64,000 nt of DNA. It comes from Devosia faecipullorum. GTDB taxonomy: Bacteria; Pseudomonadota; Alphaproteobacteria; Rhizobiales; Devosiaceae. The notes under the pieces are model-generated. The model was not told where the DNA came from, did no database searches, and saw nothing but the letters and a program-made list of their open reading frames with translations. Where the stretch lies: the NCBI RefSeq assembly GCF_015158295.1, contig NZ_JACDXV010000003.1, forward strand, positions 204,059 through 268,058, written 5' to 3'. The translations under genes were made by a program, and so were the position numbers. Of this stretch, positions 58,315-64,000 are shown piece after piece; positions within the stretch are counted from its first letter, which is position 1; every line of letters begins with the position of its first letter.

Positions 58315-59481
58315 ATGAAACGGCTCGTTGTTTTCCTGCTGATTGCCATGATCGGCCTAATCGAAACCGGACCGGCGCTGGCTCAGGCGCTGTCCGGCGA
58401 TCGCGTCCTTGTGGCCCAGCAGGCCGAGCCGCGCCGGCGCACATTGTTTGACCTCTTATTCGGCGAGCAACCGGCGCCGCCTGCGCCGGTGCAGCAGACC
58501 CAGCCGCGCCAGAGCGCGCCCAGCGCGGCGCTGCCCCCGTCCACGCCAAAAATCGACAAGGCGCCAGATGCCACAAGGCTTACCGTCTTCGGCGATTCGC
58601 TGGCCATCGACCTGTCGCGCGCCCTCGAGCGTTTTTATGCCGACGACCCCAATCTGGCGGTGATAGGGCAGGGGGTCAGTTCTTCAGGCTTTGTGCGCGA
58701 CGATTATTTCGACTGGAACAAGGCGCTGGCCGAACAGATCGCGGCCGACAGTTTCGACATCGCTGTGGTGATCATCGGCATCAATGACCGGCAGGAAGTG
58801 CGGGCCAATGGCCACACCTATCCTGCGCTGAGCGAGGGTTGGACCTCAGTCTACCAGGCCCGGCTCAATGCCTTTCTCGACCAATTGCGTAGCGCTCGCA
58901 AGCCGGTAATCTGGCTGGGATTGCCCCCCATGTCACGCGGCGAATATTCAACGGCCATCAGCCAGATCAGCGCTTTGCATCGTCTGGCGGCCTTTTCGGG
59001 CGGTGCGGAATTTGTCGACATTTACGAGCGGTTTCTCGGTGAGGACGGCCGCTATTCGGCCTATGGGCCGGATGTGAACGGCCAGAACGGGCTGATGCGC
59101 AAGGATGACGGTATCCATTTCTCCGCCGCCGGGTCGGACAAGCTGGCCTTCTATATCAGCCAGGCCATGAAGAGCTTTTATCGCGGCGGCGGCGTGAGCA
59201 TTGCCGTCGCCGACCCCCTGGCCGGAACTGATGCCGCAACCCTCTTGCGCCCGCCCTATCAGGGCCTGGGACAGATGCGCCTGCTGGAAGTCGCCGGTGC
59301 CGTCATTCCCCTTAGCCGCGCGCCACAGCGCGCCGACGACCTGCTGCTGATGGACGGGCGGCAGGCCACTGGCCCCGGTTTTGAGCTCGACCAGCTCGTC
59401 CGGGCGCCCCAGGGAAGGCTGGATGCATTCGGGGTCGGAATCGATCTGGAAGCGGCAGCGGCGGCCGGGCCGGTCGAATAG
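58315..59481 (+). CDS. SGNH/GDSL hydrolase family protein (DUF459)
   Basis: 388 aa. Signal peptide MKRLVVFLLIAMIGLIE...ALA, a Pro/Gln-rich linker, then an SGNH domain: GDS nucleophile block (VFGDSLAIDL near residue 93), VIIGINDRQE (the Gly/Asn blocks) and the Asp-His block DDGIHFSAAG. Probably a periplasmic esterase acting on polysaccharide or peptidoglycan. Adjacent to galE but with a 133-bp gap, so operon membership is uncertain. Confidence 0.85.
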   Translation: MKRLVVFLLIAMIGLIETGPALAQALSGDRVLVAQQAEPRRRTLFDLLFGEQPAPPAPVQQTQPRQSAPSAALPPSTPKIDKAPDATRLTVFGDSLAIDLSRALERFYADDPNLAVIGQGVSSSGFVRDDYFDWNKALAEQIAADSFDIAVVIIGINDRQEVRANGHTYPALSEGWTSVYQARLNAFLDQLRSARKPVIWLGLPPMSRGEYSTAISQISALHRLAAFSGGAEFVDIYERFLGEDGRYSAYGPDVNGQNGLMRKDDGIHFSAAGSDKLAFYISQAMKSFYRGGGVSIAVADPLAGTDAATLLRPPYQGLGQMRLLEVAGAVIPLSRAPQRADDLLLMDGRQATGPGFELDQLVRAPQGRLDAFGVGIDLEAAAAAGPVE

Positions 59482-59489
59482 GATCGGGC

Positions 59490-60113
59490 TCAGCCCAAAA
59501 GACCGCTGGCCTTGATGCCGTCGAAGACGAATTGCACGGCAAGGGCGGCCAAAAGGATGCCGACGACGCGCGACACCACCGAGAGGCCGGTCAGGCCGAG
59601 CAGACGCTGAATGGGAATGGCGATCAGCAGCGTCAGCCAGGCCAAAGCCAGAATGACCACGATCGCCGCCAGTACCAGCCAGAATTCGAGATCGGACTTG
59701 GCGCCCGTGGTCAGCAGGATGACGGCGCTGATGGCGCCCGGCCCGGCCATGAGCGGCATGGCCAGTGGAAACACCGAAATGTCGTGGCTCTGGCGCGCTT
59801 CGATCTCTTCTTCATCGGTGGTGCCGGTGCCGCCCGAATGGCGGGCAAACACCATGTCGATGGCGATGAGCAGCAGCAGGATGCCGCCGGCGGTGCGAAG
59901 CGCCGGTATGGTGATGCCGAAGACATCGAGGATGGCATTGCCCAGGACCGCAAAGAACAAAAGAATGGCCAAAGCCACAAGGACGCCCCGGGTGGCGAAT
60001 AGCCGCCGCTGCGCCGGCGTATTGTCCTTGGTCAGGGCCGCAAAGATGAAGGCGATGTCGGCGACGCCCACCGTGGCGAACAAGGTGGCGAATGCGACAA
60101 AGAAGCTGTTCAT
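59490..60113 (-). CDS. MarC family integral membrane protein
   Basis: 207 aa with six predicted helices. Opens MNSFFVAFATLFATVGVADI and carries MPLMAGPGAISAVI, typical of MarC/YhgN. Membership in the LysE-like transporter superfamily suggests export, but MarC has no proven substrate and is not required for the Mar response. It is convergent with the SGNH gene and stands alone. Confidence 0.88.
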   Translation of the reverse strand: MNSFFVAFATLFATVGVADIAFIFAALTKDNTPAQRRLFATRGVLVALAILLFFAVLGNAILDVFGITIPALRTAGGILLLLIAIDMVFARHSGGTGTTDEEEIEARQSHDISVFPLAMPLMAGPGAISAVILLTTGAKSDLEFWLVLAAIVVILALAWLTLLIAIPIQRLLGLTGLSVVSRVVGILLAALAVQFVFDGIKASGLLG

Positions 60114-60252
60114 GCGTTTCCCCCGGCCCAGAACACAGGACTAGGGCATTTGCCGGCCGACGCCAAGCCCGGCCGCAGCAGGGCACGATCTCGGCAAGTG
60201 CAAAATGTCGCCCCGGAGTCCTCTCTATGCATGGGATGCTGCGAGCAGGTGA

Positions 60253-61197
60253 TCAGCGCCGCCTTTTTTCGATGGCGTCCCAGATCAGCACTGCGATGTC
60301 GGGGCCGCCGAAGCGCTTGATCTCGCGAATGCCGGTGGGCGAGGTGACATTGATCTCGGTGAGGTAACCGCCGATGACGTCGATGCCGACAAAGATCATG
60401 TCGCGCTCCTTCAGCGCCGGAGCGATCGCAGCGCAAATCTCGCGCTCGCGCTCGGTGAGCGGGGAGAGTTCGGGACGCCCGCCCACATGCATGTTGGAGC
60501 GCGCCTCGCCATCGGCGGGAATGCGGTTGAGCCCCATGATCGGCTCGCCGTCGATGATGATGATGCGCTTGTCGCCCTGGCGGACATCGGGCAGGTAGCG
60601 CTGCACCATGAAGGGCTCGCGGTAATTGGCCTCGAACAATTCCAACAGGCTCGCCAGATTGTGGTCGCCCTCCTGGATGAAAAAGACGCCGGCCCCGCCA
60701 TTGCCGTAGAGCGGCTTGACGATGATATTGCCGTGCTCGCGGCGAAAAGCCTGAATTTCGGCGCGGTCGCGCGTCACCAGGGTTGGCGGCATCAGCTCGG
60801 GAAATTCGGTGACCAGAATTTTCTCCGGCGCATTGCGCACGGCAGCCGGCGGATTGACCACCAGGGTCTTGGGGTGGATACGTTCGAGCAAATGGGTAAG
60901 CGTGATGTAATTCATGTCGAAGGGCGGATCCTGGCGCATCAGCACCACATCCTGGGTGGAGAGGTCCACCCGCCGCTCTTCCCCAAGGCTGAAATGCTGG
61001 CCCTTTTCGGCATCGGTAACGACGATTTTCTGGGCCAGCGCGCTGACCACATTGTCCCGCAGGGAAAGGGTGTCGGGGGTGTAGTGGAGCAGTTCATGCC
61101 CGCGCGTCTGCGCTTCGAGCATCATGGCGAAGGTCGAATCGCCCAGGGGGTTGATCGTGGCGACATGGTCCATCTGGACCGCAACTTTGAGGCTCAT
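60253..61197 (-). CDS. gshB: Glutathione synthetase
   Basis: 314 aa ATP-grasp ligase adding glycine to gamma-glutamylcysteine. [14 protein letters not shown] is the ATP-grasp glycine-rich loop, [19 protein letters not shown] carries Mg/ATP residues, and DPPFDMNYI the substrate side. Eight bases downstream of yraN on the same strand; gshA is not in the window. Confidence 0.96.
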   Translation of the reverse strand: MSLKVAVQMDHVATINPLGDSTFAMMLEAQTRGHELLHYTPDTLSLRDNVVSALAQKIVVTDAEKGQHFSLGEERRVDLSTQDVVLMRQDPPFDMNYITLTHLLERIHPKTLVVNPPAAVRNAPEKILVTEFPELMPPTLVTRDRAEIQAFRREHGNIIVKPLYGNGGAGVFFIQEGDHNLASLLELFEANYREPFMVQRYLPDVRQGDKRIIIIDGEPIMGLNRIPADGEARSNMHVGGRPELSPLTEREREICAAIAPALKERDMIFVGIDVIGGYLTEINVTSPTGIREIKRFGGPDIAVLIWDAIEKRRR

Positions 61198-61205
61198 GAC
61201 TTCAC

Positions 61206-61592
61206 TCAGCTAGCGGAAAAGGCATTGATGAGATGGCGCGGCCAGCGGCCGGGTGCAAGGAAAATAACGTCGAAGCGCATATCCTTACCGCTTTCGGCGG
61301 GATGGCGGGCCAGCCAATATTGCGCCGCTCGCACGATGCGGGCGCTGTTGACGGCGCCCAGCGCCTCGGCTTCGCTGCCCTGATGGCCTCGGCTCTTGAC
61401 CTCGACAAAGATTATTGCGCCGCGCTTTTCGGCGATGAGGTCGATTTCTCCCACTGGGGTTTTGAAGCGCCGGGCCCGTAGCCGATAGAATTTCATTTGC
61501 AACAACAGCCCAGCCAGCGCTTCGCCACGATGGCCCTGCTGCTCGGCCGCCAGTCGCCGCTCAGCCCGCGTTCTTGAGCGCCAGCGCGGCAT
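61206..61592 (-). CDS. YraN-like (UPF0102) nuclease-fold protein
   Basis: 128 aa from ATG 61592. The start is set by an AAGGAGG Shine-Dalgarno inside the rsmI 3' end, followed by two ATGs; the frame extending to 61772 is antisense-free readthrough inside rsmI. Conserved [10 protein letters not shown], the catalytic-like [21 protein letters not shown] (split PD-(D/E)XK) and a C-terminal RFDVIFL. The gene overlaps rsmI by 32 bp. rsmI-yraN-gshB is a common alphaproteobacterial order. Confidence 0.9.
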   Translation of the reverse strand: MPRWRSRTRAERRLAAEQQGHRGEALAGLLLQMKFYRLRARRFKTPVGEIDLIAEKRGAIIFVEVKSRGHQGSEAEALGAVNSARIVRAAQYWLARHPAESGKDMRFDVIFLAPGRWPRHLINAFSAS

Positions 61593-62448
61593 CATAGACC
61601 TCCTTGCGCTTGAGGTTGAAGCGGGCGGCGACCGCATCGACGGCGGCGCGAAGCGGTTGATTTTGCATGGCTTGCGCCAGCTCCGCCTGCCAGTCCTCGG
61701 CGGCGGGCAATGCCGGTTCAGCGGCGCCCGCCACGATAATGACCGCTTCGCCGCGCGTTTCGGCGGCAGCAAATTCAGCCGCCAGATCCGCGAGCGTGCC
61801 GCGATGGGTACGCTCGAAACGCTTGGTCAGCTCCAGCGCCACCAATGCCTGCCGGTCGCCAAATATGGCTTCCATGGCCGCCAGCGTGTCGCCGAGACGG
61901 CGGGGCGATTCGTAGAAGACCAATGTTTCACGTGAATCGGCGTGCTTTTTCAAAGCGTTAAGGCGCGCACCGGCCTTGGGGGGCAAGAAACCACGAAAGG
62001 CGAAGGCGTCGGTGGGCAGTCCGGCAATGACCAGGGCCGAGAGAAGGGCCGAGGCCCCGGGGATGGGAAAAACCGGCAGGTTTTGCTCGGCCAGGGCGCG
62101 GATCAGGGGGAAGCCCGGATCGGACAGAAGCGGGGTTCCGGCGTCGGAAATCAGCGCGATTGCCGACCCGGAGGCGATGCGGGTGGCTATCTCCTCGATG
62201 CGGCCGCGCTCGTTATGTTCATGAAATGCCTGCTTTTTTGTCGTGATACCGTAATGATCGAGCAAGCGGGAAGAGGTTCTGGTGTCTTCGCAAAGGATGA
62301 GATCGGCTCCCGCCAGCGTCTCGAGCGCGCGCAAGGTGATATCGCGCAGATTGCCGATCGGGGTGGAAACGACATAAAGGCCCGGCGCCAAAGCGGGGGC
62401 GCCAAAGCGCGTTCCGGCGATAAAATAGTCCGCAATTGGCTCGGTCAT
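61561..62448 (-). CDS. rsmI: 16S rRNA (cytidine(1402)-2'-O)-methyltransferase RsmI
   Basis: 295 aa SAM-dependent tetrapyrrole-methylase fold. Opens with LYVVSTPIGNLRDITLRALE, then LCEDTRTSSRLLDHY, ALISDAGTPLLSDPG, the RsmI signatures. Methylates the 2'-O of C1402 in the ribosomal P site. A parS-like sequence lies inside the coding region (61924-61939). Divergent from the lpoA-like gene. Confidence 0.96.
   Translation of the reverse strand: MTEPIADYFIAGTRFGAPALAPGLYVVSTPIGNLRDITLRALETLAGADLILCEDTRTSSRLLDHYGITTKKQAFHEHNERGRIEEIATRIASGSAIALISDAGTPLLSDPGFPLIRALAEQNLPVFPIPGASALLSALVIAGLPTDAFAFRGFLPPKAGARLNALKKHADSRETLVFYESPRRLGDTLAAMEAIFGDRQALVALELTKRFERTHRGTLADLAAEFAAAETRGEAVIIVAGAAEPALPAAEDWQAELAQAMQNQPLRAAVDAVAARFNLKRKEVYDAALALKNAG
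61924..61939. other. parS-like site 3, inside rsmI
   Basis: TGTTTCACGTGAATCG: 14 of 16 positions match the ParB consensus, 13 of 14 in the core. Located within the coding sequence of rsmI. Confidence 0.6.
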
Positions 62449-62476
62449 GCGCCCCGATCATCCCTTTTCAATCCTT

Positions 62477-62523
62477 GATTAACCAAATGGGGGGAGTTTG
62501 TTAACAGACTGTGCACGTTAAGG
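62477..62523. promoter_or_regulatory. TTAAC-rich divergent region between rsmI and the LpoA-like gene
   Basis: ATTAACC, GTTAACA and GTTAAGG motifs in an 85-bp divergent gap. Spacings do not match the CtrA full box, so this is a note only; AAGGA here also serves as the LpoA-like ribosome-binding site. Confidence 0.25.
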
Positions 62524-62533
62524 ACCGCATCGG

Positions 62534-63793
62534 GTGAATATGGGTGGCGAAGCCGCAAAATGGACGCGACGCTCGGCGATGATCGGGTTGGCCTCGGCCC
62601 TCGCCGCCTGTTCGGGCGGCACCTATCAGCTCGGCTCGCGCAGCCTGACCCTGCCCTGGGGTAACGACGGGTCCAGCGGCGGCGATGGAGGCGGGGGCGG
62701 GGGCTCACCGATGACACCCTTGACGCCGACCGGGAGCGGCAATGTCGAACGCTTCGGGCGGGGGCCGGTCCAGGTGGCGCTGCTGCTGCCGCTCTCGGGC
62801 GAGCCGGCGCTGGCGCAATTGGGGCGGGGCCTGGCCAATGCCAGCAAGCTGGCCATGGCCTTTATCGAGGCCAGTCCCAATATCGGGGACAATATCACCA
62901 TTTCGCTGCGCGACAGCGGCACGACGCCGGCCGGAGCCGTCAATGCCGCCAATGCGGCTGTGGCCGGGGGCGCCAAACTGGTGCTGGGACCGGTCAGCGC
63001 CGAGCAGATCAGCGCCGCCGCCCAGGTGACGCGGGCGGCTAATATTCCGCTGATCGGCTTTGCCAATAATGGCAATGTGGCGGGACCGGGCGTCTATGTG
63101 CTCAACGTGCTGCCCGACACCGAAATGAAGCGGGCCATTACCTATCTCCGCGAGCAGGGACGGCGCGGGCCGGCCGGCATCTTTCCGGCAACGCCCTATG
63201 GCGAGGCGCTGGCCACCGCCTTCCGGCAACAGGCCATGGTGGCGGGGTTCTCCCCCAGCGCCGTCTATACCTTTTCCGATCTCTCCGAAGCACCGGGCAT
63301 TATCAATCAGGCCAAGCCGATGTTCGACAATGGCATGATCGATGCGCTGTTCCTGCCGGACCGCGCCAGCGCCCCTGCCTTTGCCGGGCTCATCGCGCAA
63401 ACCGGGCTGGACAAGGATTTCGTGCAATTAATCGGCTCGGCCGATTGGGCCAATGATCCGGCGCTCCTGGCCAATCCGGCGCTGAGCGGGGCCATTTTCC
63501 CGGCGGTGGACGAGGCCGGGCTCAACGCCATTCGCGCCGATTACCAGCGCCAGTTCGGGGCGCCGCCGCCGCCAATGGCGACCATTGTCTATACGGCGAC
63601 AATCCTGGCCAATGTGAACACGCTGTCGCTGGCCAATCCACCCTATAGCGCGGCGCTGCTCACCAATGGCTCGGGCTATTCCGGGCGGGACGGGCTGTTC
63701 CGCTTCAACGCCAATGGCCGCAGCGATTATGCGCTGGTGATCCGACAGATCGGGGCAGGCGGGACTACGACGCTGGAGGGCGCGCGGCTCTGA
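62534..63793 (+). CDS. Penicillin-binding protein activator LpoA-like lipoprotein
   Basis: About 419 aa. Start GTG 62534 (AAGGA ten bases before) is preferred to ATG 62540. Twin-arginine-like N terminus then lipobox LAAC (residues about 23-26), a glycine-rich linker (GGDGGGGGGS), and a periplasmic-binding-protein fold from about residue 75 (VQVALLLPLSGEPALAQLGRG). LpoA-type proteins activate class A penicillin-binding proteins from the outer membrane. Together with rsmI it is a conserved divergent pair in proteobacteria. Confidence 0.85.
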   Translation: MNMGGEAAKWTRRSAMIGLASALAACSGGTYQLGSRSLTLPWGNDGSSGGDGGGGGGSPMTPLTPTGSGNVERFGRGPVQVALLLPLSGEPALAQLGRGLANASKLAMAFIEASPNIGDNITISLRDSGTTPAGAVNAANAAVAGGAKLVLGPVSAEQISAAAQVTRAANIPLIGFANNGNVAGPGVYVLNVLPDTEMKRAITYLREQGRRGPAGIFPATPYGEALATAFRQQAMVAGFSPSAVYTFSDLSEAPGIINQAKPMFDNGMIDALFLPDRASAPAFAGLIAQTGLDKDFVQLIGSADWANDPALLANPALSGAIFPAVDEAGLNAIRADYQRQFGAPPPPMATIVYTATILANVNTLSLANPPYSAALLTNGSGYSGRDGLFRFNANGRSDYALVIRQIGAGGTTTLEGARL

Positions 63794-63817
63794 AACGGCA
63801 GCGCGGCCCAAGAAAAA

Positions 63818-63850
63818 AATCTCCCCGCCCTTGTCGCAGCGGGGAGATTT
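63818..63850. terminator. Bidirectional terminator between the LpoA-like and GH20 genes
   Basis: AAATCTCCCCGC / GCGGGGAGATTT: a 12-bp perfect stem flanked by an A tract and a T tract, so it acts in both directions for the two convergent genes. Confidence 0.9.
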
Positions 63851-63874
63851 CAATCATTCGTCTTATCGGCCGTC

Positions 63875-64000
63875 TTATTCCTCTGCCCAATGTCCGTACA
63901 TGATGGGCATGAGGCCGACCAGGGCCTGGAAGCGGTCCCAGCTCTTGCGCTCGGGGATTGTCCAGCCGGCTTCGGCGACGGCGGAGAGGCGGGGGAAGAC
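63875..64000 (-). CDS. GH20 beta-N-acetylhexosaminidase (3' end only)
   Basis: Only 41 codons and a TAA stop are inside the window. The fragment begins VFPRLSAVAEAGWTIPERK and ends YGHWAEE, the C-terminal part typical of GH20 hexosaminidases (FPRL.A.AE..W motif, which closes the active-site barrel). It would remove terminal GlcNAc or GalNAc. The rest lies to the right. Confidence 0.75.
   Translation of the reverse strand, partial: VFPRLSAVAEAGWTIPERKSWDRFQALVGLMPIMYGHWAEE

Overview
The window is 64 kb of GC-rich, tightly packed bacterial chromosome. The proteins and gene neighbourhoods are alphaproteobacterial and fit the order Hyphomicrobiales (Rhizobiales): alphaproteobacterial AddAB, the ihfB-lapA-trpF-trpB-trpA-accD string, rpsA-cmk beside a TIGR02300 protein, Hsp20 with DUF1150, rpmI-rplT-pheS-pheT, hpf-ptsN, and an ScfR-type regulator next to isocitrate lyase. 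A Devosiaceae-like genome is my best guess, from family resemblance only. I see no prophage, transposase, CRISPR array, secretion cluster or defence island; nearly everything is chromosomal core plus a small sugar-catabolic block.

Layout. 1-6.3 kb (minus): addA (cut by the left edge), addB and a MurU-like nucleotidyltransferase, joined by ATGA overlaps. 6.4-11.0 kb (minus): accD, trpA, trpB, trpF, lapA, ihfB. 11.1-14.3 kb (minus): a palindromic repeat, a GNAT gene, rpsA and cmk. 14.4-18.2 kb: TIGR02300 protein, tRNA-Ala(GGC), an AlkX/YcaQ-like glycosylase, DUF1150 and Hsp20, and a family 2 glycosyltransferase. 18.3-24.7 kb (plus): rpmI, rplT, pheS, a DEDD exonuclease, pheT, folC. 24.7-28.0 kb: ptsN and hpf, a two-helix membrane protein, a universal stress protein, trpS. 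28.05-28.86 kb is gene-free and filled with palindromic repeats, including a tandem duplication. 28.9-38.2 kb (minus): murJ, glnD, mutS, a DUF2189 membrane protein, an O-acetylhomoserine sulfhydrylase. 38.3-45.4 kb: GH43 xylosidase, xylA, xylB, a LacI regulator with a remnant of a second copy of its 3' end beside it, and aldose 1-epimerase. 45.5-49.5 kb: a WYL regulator, an ScfR-like regulator, a conserved-looking 75-aa protein and isocitrate lyase. 49.6-64 kb: CSD-DUF1294 protein, Nudix hydrolase, comM, GH25 lysozyme lipoprotein, SPFH/NfeD pair, a beta-barrel protein, galU and galE, an SGNH/DUF459 protein, marC, gshB, yraN, rsmI, an LpoA-like lipoprotein, and the 3' end of a GH20 hexosaminidase.

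How the genes work together. GH43, XylA, XylB, GalM and the LacI regulator form a xylo-oligosaccharide/xylose route into the pentose phosphate pathway. ScfR, the small protein and AceA form a glyoxylate-shunt control unit with a dense TTTACA operator-like array. GlnD and PtsN are nitrogen/PTS-Ntr signalling components. MurJ, the lysozyme, the LpoA-like lipoprotein, MurU-like enzyme, GalU/GalE and the hexosaminidase act on envelope and peptidoglycan.

The most notable non-coding signals are three near-perfect parS-like palindromes (two bracketing aceA, one inside rsmI), the TTTACA array, the repeat-filled gap at 28 kb, and the lacI 3'-end remnant. I found no convincing wholly new biological system.
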